Notes: generated from the letters alone by a model not told the origin. Positions 7,045 through 16,400 are shown, counted from the first letter of the stretch. The stretch: DNA of 20,223 nt from CAYLQA01 sp964385695 (GCA_964385695.1 CAYLQA010000053.1:1-20223), one strand, 5' to 3'. Translations and numbers: made by a program.

Positions 7045-7596
7045 ATGGAGAGTTTGCAGGGATATTTTTTGCTCGCCACCCCTCAGATGCCAGACCCACG
7101 CTTCAATGAAGCCCTAATCTATATCTGTGCCCATAACGAAGAGGGGACCATGGGGCTTGTTATCAATCAACCCATCCCTGACGTTAATCTTGCCGATGTG
7201 ATGGATAGCGCAAATATCACTGTGCCGGATAGATCGCTCCCTCCGGTATACTTGGGCGGGCCTGTTGAGTCTGAGAGTGCGTTTTTTCTCTACACCCCTG
7301 ATTATATTGCACCACATTTTCTTGAGGTGAGCGAATCCATCTCCCTTACTCGCGACCCTCAGATTTTACATGATATTTCAGCAGGCGACGGGCCAGAGTC
7401 TTTTCTCGTGGCGCTTGGTTATGCAGGTTGGGGGCCAGGCCAGCTTGAAGATGAGCTTACCGTTGACGGCTGGCTGACCCTGCCAGCTGTTAACGACATT
7501 GTTTTTCTCACCCCGGACGACAGTAAATGGCATAAGGCAGCTCAGATGTACGGTATTGATATCTCTCTGTTCGGAGATGTTGTCGGCTCCGCCTGA
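7045..7596 (+). CDS. yqgE: YqgE/AlgH family protein
   Basis: 183 residues, against about 187 for E. coli YqgE. The family signature is clear: an N-terminal LQGYFLLATPQMPDPRF, then ICAHNEEGTMGLVINQP, VYLGGPVE, and the C-terminal ALGYAGWGPGQLEDEL, covering one DUF179 domain. The molecular function is unsettled; an older link to alginate regulation (AlgH) is not general. The frame is open for 32 more codons upstream, but MESLQGYF is the family start and AAGG lies about 10 bases before it. Cytoplasmic, with no signal peptide. Monocistronic or leader gene; the next gene has its own promoter candidate in the 104-base gap. Confidence 0.92.
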   Translation: MESLQGYFLLATPQMPDPRFNEALIYICAHNEEGTMGLVINQPIPDVNLADVMDSANITVPDRSLPPVYLGGPVESESAFFLYTPDYIAPHFLEVSESISLTRDPQILHDISAGDGPESFLVALGYAGWGPGQLEDELTVDGWLTLPAVNDIVFLTPDDSKWHKAAQMYGIDISLFGDVVGSA

Positions 7597-7629
7597 CCTT
7601 CTTTTGTAAAGATAAGAAGCTTTGCACCG

Positions 7630-7658
7630 TTGATTTCTTCAGAGCATGGGTTTATATA
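7630..7658 (+). promoter_or_regulatory. candidate promoter for the ykgJ-like/rlmH pair
   Basis: TTGATT (7630-7635) and TATATA (7653-7658) with a 17-base spacer, 4 of 6 matches each. Predicted start near 7665, 36 bases before the next ATG. Confidence 0.4.
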
Positions 7659-7700
7659 GTTACTTTCAATTTTCCCAAAGCCCTTGTGAAGGTATTACAG

Positions 7701-8102
7701 ATGAGTGATGAAAAAGAAATTTTCGACTGTAAGCAGTGCGGCCATTGTTGCCATGGAGAAACCACTGTTTCTTTAAATCAGGATGATTTAAACCGCCTTG
7801 CCGACTATCTCGGGGTTGATGTGGAAACCATGAAGGAGAAATACCTGCGTGTAACCGGCAATGTCATTCAAATGAAGATCGTTGACGGTCACTGTATATT
7901 TTACAAGCAAGGTTGCACCATCCATCCAGGCAAGCCATGGCGTTGCGGTCAATGGCCTTTGCATCCCAGTATTTTAACCGACCCCAACAATTTCTCAGCC
8001 ATTAAGGCTTCATGTCCAGGGCTCAATGCCACCATGGAATACGATGCCTTTTGTGAACGCCTGGACAGGGTTTTGAAGGAAAAAGAGAAAAACAACGGTT
8101 AA
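7701..8102 (+). CDS. YkgJ family cysteine-cluster protein
   Basis: 133 residues. The N-terminal CxxCxxCC cluster (C10, C13, C16, C17 in DCKQCGHCCHGE) is followed by GHCIFYKQGCTIHPGKPWRCGQWPL and SCPG, the metal- or Fe-S-binding pattern of the YkgJ/UPF0153 family (old name: zinc- or iron-chelating domain). The exact biochemical role of most members is unknown. ATG 7701 is chosen because GAAGG sits 8 bases upstream; an in-frame GTG at 7686 lies before that site and would add five residues. The stop is only 5 bases before rlmH, so the two are cotranscribed. No transmembrane segment. Confidence 0.88.
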   Translation: MSDEKEIFDCKQCGHCCHGETTVSLNQDDLNRLADYLGVDVETMKEKYLRVTGNVIQMKIVDGHCIFYKQGCTIHPGKPWRCGQWPLHPSILTDPNNFSAIKASCPGLNATMEYDAFCERLDRVLKEKEKNNG

Positions 8103-8107
8103 ACAGC

Positions 8108-8578
8108 ATGAAGTTTTTCTTCCCCTTTCTCGGGAAAACCAAAGAAAAATTCATTGCCCAGGGAATTGATGAATATGTCACAAGGTTGAAGCATTACGCC
8201 AACCTTGAAATGAAATTTCTCAAAGAAAAAAAGTCAGCAGCCAAGCTTCCCCCCAATCAACAAAACATTGAAGAAGGTAAAGTCCTACTTGCCAGTGTTC
8301 CTGCCGGCTCCTTTGTAGTCGTGCTTGATGTGAAAGGGAATCTTCTCAGCTCGGAGCAGTTGGCTGAGCAGATAACTCGTTGGGAGGATCAAGGAAAACG
8401 CCAGGTTGTCTTTTTGCTGGGCGGTCCTAATGGATTTTCTGATGAGGTGCTAAAAAGGGCTGATTTGCGTATTTCGTTGTCAAAGATGACCTTTACCCAC
8501 GATCTTGCCCGTCTTTTACTGATCGAGCAACTCTATCGTGCCTATACGATAAAGGCTGGGACCGGGTATCATAAGTAG
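8108..8578 (+). CDS. rlmH: 23S rRNA (pseudouridine-1915-N3)-methyltransferase RlmH
   Basis: SPOUT-fold methyltransferase acting on pseudouridine 1915 in helix 69 of 23S rRNA, on assembled 70S ribosomes. Its 156 residues match the family length (about 155). Diagnostic parts are FVVVLDVKGNLLSSE, the SAM-binding knot motif LLGGPNGFS (G105-G106-P107), SLSKMTFTHDLARLLLIEQLYRAY, and the conserved C-terminal GTGYHK. The start is set by the short gap after the YkgJ gene. It converges with the minus-strand NifU-like gene, with one base between the two stop codons and no room for a separate terminator. Confidence 0.96.
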   Translation: MKFFFPFLGKTKEKFIAQGIDEYVTRLKHYANLEMKFLKEKKSAAKLPPNQQNIEEGKVLLASVPAGSFVVVLDVKGNLLSSEQLAEQITRWEDQGKRQVVFLLGGPNGFSDEVLKRADLRISLSKMTFTHDLARLLLIEQLYRAYTIKAGTGYHK

Positions 8579-8579
8579 A

Positions 8580-8801
8580 TCAGACCGATTCGACCGATTT
8601 TACCTCGGGCACTTCACCTTTAACAAACTTCTCAATCCCGTTTTTCAGGGTCTGGTCAGACATTGGGCACCCCTTACAGGCCCCGGTGAGTTGTACCTTG
8701 ACGATTCCATCATCGGTGACATCTATAAGTACCACATCTCCTCCATCTTGTTGGAGAGTGGGGCGTATTTTTTCAAGGGCAGCTAGGACCTGTTCGCGCA
8801 T
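8580..8801 (-). CDS. NifU C-terminal-domain (Nfu-type) iron-sulfur scaffold/carrier
   Basis: 73 residues forming a single NifU-C domain: IRPTLQQDGGDVVLIDV, then GIVKVQLTGACKGCPMSDQTL with the cluster CxxC at C42 and C45, then GIEKFVKGEVPEV. Such stand-alone Nfu proteins carry [4Fe-4S] clusters to apo-proteins in the cytoplasm; they lack the NifU N-terminal IscU-like and ferredoxin domains. Start ATG at 8801 with CGGAGT ahead of it. It has its own promoter candidate and a possible operator palindrome in the 220-base divergent region shared with cheV. Fe-S users in this window include IspH and possibly the YkgJ-like protein. Confidence 0.93.
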   Translation of the reverse strand: MREQVLAALEKIRPTLQQDGGDVVLIDVTDDGIVKVQLTGACKGCPMSDQTLKNGIEKFVKGEVPEVKSVESV

Positions 8802-8860
8802 GGAAGACTCCGTATCAAGTTTCTCTTCATTGATCAGCCGACATTAACATAGGTGATGTT

Positions 8861-8880
8861 AGGTGACAACCTTGGCACCT
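8861..8880. promoter_or_regulatory. 20-bp imperfect palindrome, candidate operator
   Basis: AGGTGACAACCTTGGCACCT is two 9-base arms with one mismatched pair around a CC centre. It is preceded by a near-tandem AGGTGATGTT (8851-8860) sharing its first six bases. It lies just downstream of the predicted start of the minus-strand promoter for the NifU-like gene, a usual place for a repressor site. It does not match the IscR sites I know. Confidence 0.4.
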
Positions 8881-8892
8881 TTATCGCTAGTG

Positions 8893-8920
8893 ATTATCTA
8901 ACTATCTCCAAACTCAACAA
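8893..8920 (-). promoter_or_regulatory. candidate promoter for the NifU-like gene
   Basis: On the minus strand, TTGTTG (8920-8915) and GATAAT (8898-8893, 5 of 6 matches) are 16 bases apart. Predicted start near 8886, about 85 bases before the ATG, with the palindrome inside the leader. Confidence 0.35.
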
Positions 8921-8941
8921 CTACATTTTACATTGAGCATT

Positions 8942-8970
8942 TTGCCTGATTCCTCTAAGGTATTTATATT
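8942..8970 (+). promoter_or_regulatory. candidate sigma70-type promoter for cheV
   Basis: TTGCCT (8942-8947) and TATATT (8965-8970, 5 of 6 matches) with a 17-base spacer. Start near 8977 gives a leader of about 45 bases ending in a GGAG ribosome site. No sigma28-type flagellar promoter was noticed. Confidence 0.45.
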
Positions 8971-9021
8971 CTTAAAGGCCGTTATCTATAGTATGTGTGA
9001 AGTGCATTACGGAGACAAATT

Positions 9022-9993
9022 ATGGTAGAAAGTGCAGGGCACCAAAGTGATATTCTTTTGCAATCAGGAACCAACGAACTTGAGATTATAACTCTTTATC
9101 TTCAATGGATTGATCCCAGTAACCAAGAGGTAACGAAAACCGCATACGGCATCAATGCTGCCAAGGTTCGTGAACTCGTGGCAATGCCTGACAATTTAAC
9201 CGAGATGCCGGATTGCCCCAAGGCGATGAAGGGCGTTTTCCTCCTGCGCGATCGCACCATACCGCTCATCGATTTGAGTGAATGGTTTGGCTATGAGCCT
9301 GATACATCCCCCGAGGCCATGGCCAAATGGGTTGTTATCGTTACAGAGATTAATGGCAAACTATTCGGTATAATCACCCATGGGGTTGATAAGGTTTACC
9401 GGGTCTCCTGGAATGATATTATGCCTCCGCCCGAACTTGTTGCCCATCACAGCAGCTTGACCGGTGTCTGCCTGGTTGATAACAACATTATCCAGATGGT
9501 TGATTTTGAAAAAATTATAGCAACCGTAGACCCATCCATGGTCATCGATTCGGAATTGCACGCAATAACCGAAGAGCCCGAAGGTGATCAGGTCGATAAG
9601 GCCGTGGTTATTGCCGATGACTCAAGAATGATCCAGGATCAGATTCGTAGAACTTTGGAGCGGGCAAATTATAAAGTCGTAGCCCATGCCGATGGGCAGG
9701 AGGCTTGGGATTACCTTGAGGGCCTCAGGCTGGCAGGTGTTGTAGAAGATGAGGTTCTTGCGGTTGTTACTGATATTGAGATGCCGCGTATGGATGGACA
9801 TCACCTCTGCATGCGCATAAAACAGGAGCCTGCGTATGAGAAGATTCCTGTGCTGCTGTTTTCCTCTTTGATTAATGCAACGGCCCAACATAAAGGCGAG
9901 TCCGTTGGGGCAGATGATCAAATCACAAAACCCGAGCTCGGTGAACTCGTAAACAGGTTGCAGGCCTGCCTGCATAAGAAAATGGCAAGCTGA
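9022..9993 (+). CDS. cheV: chemotaxis coupling protein CheV (CheW domain + receiver)
   Basis: 323 residues. An N-terminal CheW-like domain (about 20-170; ITLYLQWID, VRELVAMPDNLTEMPDCP, FLLRDRTIPLIDL and the closing NNIIQMVDFEKII) couples receptors to CheA. A C-terminal receiver (about 192-322) has acidic pocket D199-D200, phospho-acceptor D251 in VTDIEMPRMDG, switch Ser in LLFSS and K303, so all key residues are present. CheV is thought to tune or adapt the array through phosphorylation by CheA. Start supported by GGAG about 10 bases upstream. No other che genes are nearby, so it is an orphan with its own promoter. Confidence 0.95.
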   Translation: MVESAGHQSDILLQSGTNELEIITLYLQWIDPSNQEVTKTAYGINAAKVRELVAMPDNLTEMPDCPKAMKGVFLLRDRTIPLIDLSEWFGYEPDTSPEAMAKWVVIVTEINGKLFGIITHGVDKVYRVSWNDIMPPPELVAHHSSLTGVCLVDNNIIQMVDFEKIIATVDPSMVIDSELHAITEEPEGDQVDKAVVIADDSRMIQDQIRRTLERANYKVVAHADGQEAWDYLEGLRLAGVVEDEVLAVVTDIEMPRMDGHHLCMRIKQEPAYEKIPVLLFSSLINATAQHKGESVGADDQITKPELGELVNRLQACLHKKMAS

Positions 9994-10054
9994 TTTTCTT
10001 CTTGTCTCAAGGCCAAGTTATTGGCATTCTTGCTAGGACCGCTGTCAGCGTTCC

Positions 10055-10079
10055 AGGGAGGATGCCTTTGGCGTATTGA
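10055..10079 (+). promoter_or_regulatory. strong ribosome site and mini-ORF ahead of recC
   Basis: AGGGAGG (10055-10061) is the best Shine-Dalgarno near recC but lies 22 bases before the recC ATG, too far to serve it directly. In between is ATG-CCT-TTG-GCG-TAT-TGA (10062-10079); its TTG (10068) is 6 bases from the site. Its stop is 4 bases before the recC ATG, so reinitiation or coupling is possible. Speculative. Confidence 0.3.
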
Positions 10080-10083
10080 GTAA

Positions 10084-13000
10084 ATGGAAAAAAGCTTGAA
10101 TATTTATCGATCCAACAGCACTGAAGTGTTGTTGGATACAATGGCCCAGATACTTTCAGAGCCCCTTGAATCCGTATTTGAACCTGAATGCATCGTGGTT
10201 CAAAGTAAAGGTATGGCTGCCTGGCTTAATATGGGCCTTTCCGAGCGTTTCGGCGTTTGGGCCAACTCCGATTTTCCTCACCCCCGCCAACTTATCCAAC
10301 GTATTTTTCGTGCCACCCTTGGCCAAGAGGGTGAGCAGATACAACAGTTCAACCGCCAGCGTTTGACCTTTGCAGTGCATACACTGCTGCCTGATTTTCT
10401 TGATGATCCCTGTTTTGCCCCACTAAATCGATATTTGGAGCAAGGTGAGCTGCGAAAATCTCTGCAACTTGCCCAGCGTATTGCCTATATCTTTGACCAG
10501 TATGTGGTTTATCGGCCTGAGATGATCAGGGCCTGGGATAAGAGCAAAGAGCCTGCCGAGGATCTTGGGCAGGAATGCTGGCAACCCAAGCTTTGGCGTG
10601 CCTTAAGCAAACATCTTGGCGCTTGGTCACCTGCAGAGCTGTTGCTGAAGGCACATGAAAAGGCCTATACTGGTGAATTCATCAAAGCCGATTTATTGCC
10701 AAAGCGAGTCTGCCTTTTTGGCATTGCCGGCCTGCCGCCGGTATACTTGAGCCTTATCAGTGCCCTTGCCAAGACCGTGCCTGTGCATTTTTTCCTTCAT
10801 GCTCCATGTGAGGCCTTTTGGGCTGATATTCTGCCCCAGGCAGAGATTGACAAGATTGCCGCGCTGCAAGGCAGTGATGATCTTCAATACTATGAGGCCG
10901 GTCATCCTTTATTGGCCAGTCTTGGCTCCATGGGGCGTGATTTTCAGCTCATGCTTGAGGAGTCGGCTTCATATTATGAACCTTTTCCCGACCTCTTTGT
11001 GGGTAATGAGCATACATCGACAATGCTTGCCAGCCTGCAGCGAGATATCCTAGAGTTGAATCACCGCCCCACCTATGGTGACTTACAGAACCTGACTATC
11101 GATAATCGAGATCGATCAATAACACTCCACAGCTGCCATAGCCCGTTGCGGGAGCTTGAAGTGTTGCAAGATCAGCTCCTTGATATTTTTTCCGACAACA
11201 CTCATATGCAGCCGCGCGATATTGTGGTGATGTTGCCTGATGTGGAGTCCTATGCCCCGCTCATTGATGCGGTCTTTGACAGAAGGCCAGACGACCCGCG
11301 GTTTATTCCATATAACGTTGCGGATCGTTCGGCTCTGGCCGAGTTTTCTCTCATTGATGCATTTTTAAAAATTCTCCTGCTTTGCCAAGGACGCTTTGCT
11401 GCTCCTGATGTTGTCGAGCTGTTGGAATTTGAGGCTATACGAATGCGATTTGGCATACGCGGAAAAGATTTGCCCATGCTTCGGACCTGGGTTGCCCAGT
11501 CCGGTATCCGTTGGGGAATTAATGAGTCCCATCGGCAAAAGCACCAGCAACCCAAAGAGCGGCAAAACACCTGGCAGTTTGGGTTTGATCGACTCTTTCT
11601 TGGTTTTGCCATGCGAACCGATTCGGCAGAATTTTGCGGTAATATCCTGCCATATCCAGAGATCGAAGGGCAGGGGGCTGAGGTTCTTGGTTGTTTTGCC
11701 CACTTTTGTGAGGCCTTGTTTGATACAAGCGTTACCTTTGAGCAGGAACAAAATGTTTCGGCTTGGCAGCAAACTTTTTTTGCGCTAATCGACACATTTT
11801 TCAACCCGGAAAGTCCTGATGCCTGGCAGCTTCAGAAGCTTCGTGATGTAATTGACGAAATTGCCTCTGAGGCGGAAGATGGCGGTTTTGTCGGAAACCT
11901 TGATGTCGATTCCATCTATGCCTTGATATACGAAAAGGTTGCTGAGCCGGGCAATGCCAGGGGATTTTTAACAGGCGGCGTTACTTTTTGCGCCATGCTG
12001 CCCATGCGCTCCATCCCCTTTAAGGTTGTCGCAATCCTGGGACTGAATGATGGCGTTTACCCCAGGCAGGAATATCCATACAGTTTTGACCTTTTGGCAC
12101 GGCATCCTCGCTTGGGTGACCGGAGCAAAAGAAATGACGACCGTTATATCTTTCTTGAGGCGTTATTAGCTGCTCAAGAAAGGATACTCATATCCTATGT
12201 TGGTCATGACGTTCAGGATGGCAGCGCTATGCCGCCTTCAGTTGTTGTTGAAGAACTGGTTGATTGCCTGGCCCAAAGTTATGCTGCCGATGGAACGGAG
12301 GATGAGATTTCATTTGATCAGCAGCGGGAAATTATCCTCTCGCATCTCCTGACGGTTCATCCTTTACAGCCCTATAGCAGACATTACTTTGACAAACAAA
12401 ACAACAGGCTCTTCAGTTACGCCAAAGAGTTTTGTGAAGCGGCTTTGCTCCAAGGTCAGGGGGATCAAAATACGGTGAAACGTTTTCTTGCCCGGCCGTT
12501 AGTTGCAAAGGCTCCAGCGGAATTACCCCAAGACCTGTCTCTGGAAGCATTGATGCGTTTTTTCAATCTACCGATCCGTAGTTTTATGCAAAATAAGCTG
12601 CATCTCTTTTTCCGTGAGGATGAAGAAGAAATGCCGGATCGGGAACCCATTGCCCTGAGTCCTCTTGAAAAATATACCCTGGGTAAAGAGTTGTTGGCCC
12701 AAGGTCCTGATGTGTCAGACCACGCTAGACTGTTACTGAAAAGATGGCAGGGCCAAGGCCTTCTTCCCCTGGCTGCCGCAGCTGAATCCTCCTTTTCAGA
12801 TATCCACAGGGCTGTACAACCCGTTGTTGAACTTGCAAAAAGTGTTGACCTCAAAGTCGCAACTACCACCACTCTTTCTGAGATTGTTTTGCCTTGCGGA
12901 GTTGTTGTGCAGCACGAGGTGAATGGCGAGCCGGATCAAGGCGCATTCTTCGTTTCCAACGCCAAGGTTTCCGCAAAAGCAATTCTTTCGCTTTGGCTTG

Positions 13001-13464
13001 AGCATCTCTTTGTTTCTTGTCTTGTGCCTGCTGGCTGTCAAAGTCATCTGGCCGGTCGGGCAGAGCGTAACAGGGCACAGTTGTTGCGTTTTCAAAATGT
13101 TGCCAATCCAGCAGAGATTTTAGAAGAGTTGTTTCACCTCTTTTCACTTGGCTGGCAGGAGCCGCTGCTGTTTTTTCCACAAACTTCCTATGACTTTGCC
13201 CATGCACGTATTAACGGTCGCGGCGATGATGAAAAACGATTACAGGCGGCAAGAAAAAAGGCGTATGCAACATATTTTGGCGGTGGATTTACCCACTCCT
13301 TTGCCGAAGGCGATAATCCTTACCTGGCCCGGTTTTTTGCTTCAGCCAATCCTTTAGAGCAGGATTTTCTTCTCTATGATGAACAGACCCTGAGCTATGA
13401 TTTTGAATCCCTCAGCCTACAGATTTTTACCCCGATTCTAGAGCATATGGAGAAGGTAGCATGA
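10084..13464 (+). CDS. recC: RecBCD subunit RecC (exodeoxyribonuclease V gamma)
   Basis: 1126 residues, against 1122 in E. coli. RecC holds the complex together, splits the duplex and scans the 3' strand for Chi; its helicase and nuclease-like folds are inactive. Alignment to E. coli from memory is continuous: NIYRSN at the start, VVQSKGMAAWLNMGLSERFG, FDQYVVYRP, LHSCHSPLRELEVL, MLPMRSIPFKVVAILG followed by LNDGVYPRQ, and DRSKRNDDRYIFLEALLAAQ. Several Chi-contact positions differ from E. coli (K42, A46, H66, Q72 and Y135 here). An in-frame TAA lies directly before the ATG, so this is the earliest start; the ribosome site is poorly placed. First gene of recCBD, overlapping recB by ATGA. The 90-base gap after cheV holds no convincing promoter. 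Confidence 0.95.
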   Translation: MEKSLNIYRSNSTEVLLDTMAQILSEPLESVFEPECIVVQSKGMAAWLNMGLSERFGVWANSDFPHPRQLIQRIFRATLGQEGEQIQQFNRQRLTFAVHTLLPDFLDDPCFAPLNRYLEQGELRKSLQLAQRIAYIFDQYVVYRPEMIRAWDKSKEPAEDLGQECWQPKLWRALSKHLGAWSPAELLLKAHEKAYTGEFIKADLLPKRVCLFGIAGLPPVYLSLISALAKTVPVHFFLHAPCEAFWADILPQAEIDKIAALQGSDDLQYYEAGHPLLASLGSMGRDFQLMLEESASYYEPFPDLFVGNEHTSTMLASLQRDILELNHRPTYGDLQNLTIDNRDRSITLHSCHSPLRELEVLQDQLLDIFSDNTHMQPRDIVVMLPDVESYAPLIDAVFDRRPDDPRFIPYNVADRSALAEFSLIDAFLKILLLCQGRFAAPDVVELLEFEAIRMRFGIRGKDLPMLRTWVAQSGIRWGINESHRQKHQQPKERQNTWQFGFDRLFLGFAMRTDSAEFCGNILPYPEIEGQGAEVLGCFAHFCEALFDTSVTFEQEQNVSAWQQTFFALIDTFFNPESPDAWQLQKLRDVIDEIASEAEDGGFVGNLDVDSIYALIYEKVAEPGNARGFLTGGVTFCAMLPMRSIPFKVVAILGLNDGVYPRQEYPYSFDLLARHPRLGDRSKRNDDRYIFLEALLAAQERILISYVGHDVQDGSAMPPSVVVEELVDCLAQSYAADGTEDEISFDQQREIILSHLLTVHPLQPYSRHYFDKQNNRLFSYAKEFCEAALLQGQGDQNTVKRFLARPLVAKAPAELPQDLSLEALMRFFNLPIRSFMQNKLHLFFREDEEEMPDREPIALSPLEKYTLGKELLAQGPDVSDHARLLLKRWQGQGLLPLAAAAESSFSDIHRAVQPVVELAKSVDLKVATTTTLSEIVLPCGVVVQHEVNGEPDQGAFFVSNAKVSAKAILSLWLEHLFVSCLVPAGCQSHLAGRAERNRAQLLRFQNVANPAEILEELFHLFSLGWQEPLLFFPQTSYDFAHARINGRGDDEKRLQAARKKAYATYFGGGFTHSFAEGDNPYLARFFASANPLEQDFLLYDEQTLSYDFESLSLQIFTPILEHMEKVA

Positions 13465-16400
13465 GCCAACCTTTTGATATTTTCTCCATACCCAGCCAGG
13501 GCGTTCAACTCATTGAGGCCAGCGCGGGTACCGGCAAAACATATTCCATTTCTTCTTTATATCTCAGGCTGTTGCTTGAGAAAAAACTGCGGGTCGAGGA
13601 GATCCTTGTGGTGACCTTTACCGAGGCTGCCACAGCTGAACTGCACGAGCGGATCAGGAGTAGGTTGCGCCTTGCCGCCGATGGCTTTGAAAATAATCGG
13701 GATAATAATGATCCGGTTATTAAAGAGCTTCTTGCATCCAGCTGTGATTACAAGGCCGATCTTATGCGGCTGAAGCTGGCGGTCTGTGAGATTGATCAGG
13801 CTTCCGTATCCACTATTCACGGTTTTTGTCGCCGTATCCTCAAGCAAAATGCCTTTGAGAGTGGGATTTCGTTTGATCTTGAATTGATTGCAGATACCAG
13901 TGATCTATTAACCGAGATTGTTAATGATTTTTGGGTGAGCAAATCCTGTGAACTGAACAACAAGCAGTTTGCCCTGTTGCAAAGCCAGATTGGTCATGAT
14001 GAGCTCTCCTCCCTTATGGGCCTTGCCGTTAAGCACAGGGATTTTCCTCTTTTTTCCGTTTCTGGTTCGGCTGACCTGAACCAGGCCTTTGAGCTGTTTA
14101 CCTCCTCCTACGCTTCAGTCCATGAAATTTGGCAGGCGGATAAGGATACTATTGTTGATGAGATTATGTCCTGTGATGGTTTTAAAGCCGAAGTGCGCAA
14201 GGATCTTGCCCAAGGCTTGCTTAACCGCCTTGAGGGATATCTCGTTATGCCGGAGCCGAGCAGTTACATCATTCCGCAAGGGTGTAACTGTTTCAGCCAA
14301 GCCAAGCTTCAAGACCCGGACGGAGGTGTGTGTACCAAAAAGGCGATAAAGAGTGGCGTTATTCCGCAGCATACATTTTTTGCTGCCTGGGAGAACCTGG
14401 TAACACAAGCCGAATGGTTGAAGCAGGCCTCTGCAAAAAACATCATGGCAGAGGCCGTACTTTTTGCTCGGCTGCAGATAACAAAGCGGCTGAACGAGCA
14501 GAACCTGCAATCCTTTGACGATTTACTGTACGGCCTTGATCGTGCCCTCAAATCCAGTAGCGGCGCGCGGCTTTTGCGTCTTATCCGCAGGCAGTTTCCT
14601 GTGGCCCTTATTGATGAGTTTCAGGATACAGACCCGGTGCAGTACCGGATATTTTCGTCGATTTATCGAGATCAACCCTCCCTTGGCCTGTACTTAATCG
14701 GTGATCCCAAACAGGCGATTTACGGATTTCGTGGTGCGGATATTTACGCCTATTTAGGTGCTGCGCAAATGGTCGGCGATGCAGCCTATACAATGAGCAT
14801 CAACTGGCGGGCCGATAATATGATGGTGCAGGCAGTCAATGAGTTGTTCTCTTTTACTGAAGGGCAAGGCCCCTTCTTTGATGAGCGCATTGCCTATCAT
14901 CCGATATCTGCAAGGCCTGAAGCCAGGGACAACTGGCATTCGCCGCAATTGGGCCAAGCGCCTTTGCAATTCATTAACATTTCAGATCAGTTTCCATTAA
15001 CTCGGGAACGACACCCGAAAAAGGATTTTGAAGATGCACTGCCGAGACTGGTGGCAGAGGATATCAGTGGTTTATTGGCTAGTGATGCTTGTATTGCCGA
15101 CAAACAAGTTGTCCCTGGTGATATTGCCGTGTTGGTACGGACCAACGAGCAGGCCTTGGCAATTCAGGATGCTCTGAGAAGATGTCGCATCCACTCGGTT
15201 TTAAAAAGCAAAGCCAGCGTCTTTTCAAGCAAGGAGGCCCTTGACCTTTACAGGTTGTTTGCGGCGGTGGCAGATCCTGCCTCGGACAGTAAGCTCCGGG
15301 TTGCATTGGTTACTGATGTTTTGGGCCTTACGGCAAATAGTCTTGCAGACCTCAATGAAGATGAACGGCTGTGGCAGGAGCAGGTGAGTCGCTTTCAATT
15401 CTGGCGGGATACCTGGCTTACCCACGGGATCATGCAGATGATTCGGGTGATTTTTGAAGAGTATAACGTGCCGGCCCGCATCATCGAATTCGACAACGGA
15501 GAAAGGCGGCTGACCAACCTGCGGCACATTGCCGAGCTTATGCAGGATAAGGGGCAGGAGCAGCATCTTTCCCCTGTCCGCCAGGTTGCTTGGTTGTATA
15601 AACAGATTGAGCGCAAAAGCAAAGGGCAGGAGGCGGAGCTGCGGCTTGAAAGTGATGAGCAGGCAGTGCAGCTTGTAACCGTGCATAAGAGTAAGGGCCT
15701 TGAGTATCCAATTGTATATTGTCCTTATCTTTGCATGGGGAAAAATCCTGCCCGGCAAAAGAAATTTACCAGCCTGCATGATCCGTTAGATAATTGGCAG
15801 GGAAAGGTTGTTCTTTTCCCTGAGCAGGAACAGCTTGCCCAGGACCAACAACAGGAGTTTGCCGAGAATCTTCGCCTTTTATACGTGGCTGTCACGAGGG
15901 CTAAGCATTGTTGCAAAATCCTCTGGGCCGCGCCAAAGGGGTATGAAAATTCAGCTCTGGCCTATCTTTTACATGCACCATCCTCACCAGCTGCGGCCCA
16001 GGAGTCTCTGCATACATTTACAACTTATTTAAGGGGTGTTTCCTTTAACGCCCTCAGTCAGGAGCTGCGGGATAAGTCTGCTGTTTCATCCTCCTGGGTA
16101 ATTCGGGATCTCTTGCCAGCCAGCAGCCAGCCACGGATTGAAACTGGGATAACAGTAACGGAGTTGTCTTGCAGGCAGGTGAGTCACCGGCTTGATCAAT
16201 CCTGGCGTATGAGCAGCTTTTCACAACTGAGTCAGCATGGCAGCAGTGCAACGATCTTTGGCTCAAGAGATTACGATGCCTTTAGTTCGGAGCAGGTTGA
16301 GAAAACCACGGGGTCGGATCTTCCTTTGGCAGATTTTCCTAAAGGGGCGGTCGCCGGTAACTTTTTTCATATGATTTTTGAGCTGGCTGATTTTGCGGCC

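Noticed and set aside
10009..10027. GCCAA-GTTA-TTGGC hairpin after cheV as a terminator.
   Set aside because: Five-base-pair stem followed by a mixed ATTCTTGC, too weak to call; transcription into recC may simply continue.
11250..11804. A 184-codon open frame on the minus strand inside recC.
   Set aside because: It is antisense to a well-conserved part of RecC, has no recognisable family and no ribosome site; it is a shadow of a biased reading frame.
15225..15779. A 184-codon open frame on the minus strand inside recB.
   Set aside because: Antisense to the RecB helicase region; composition is low-information and no domain is recognisable.
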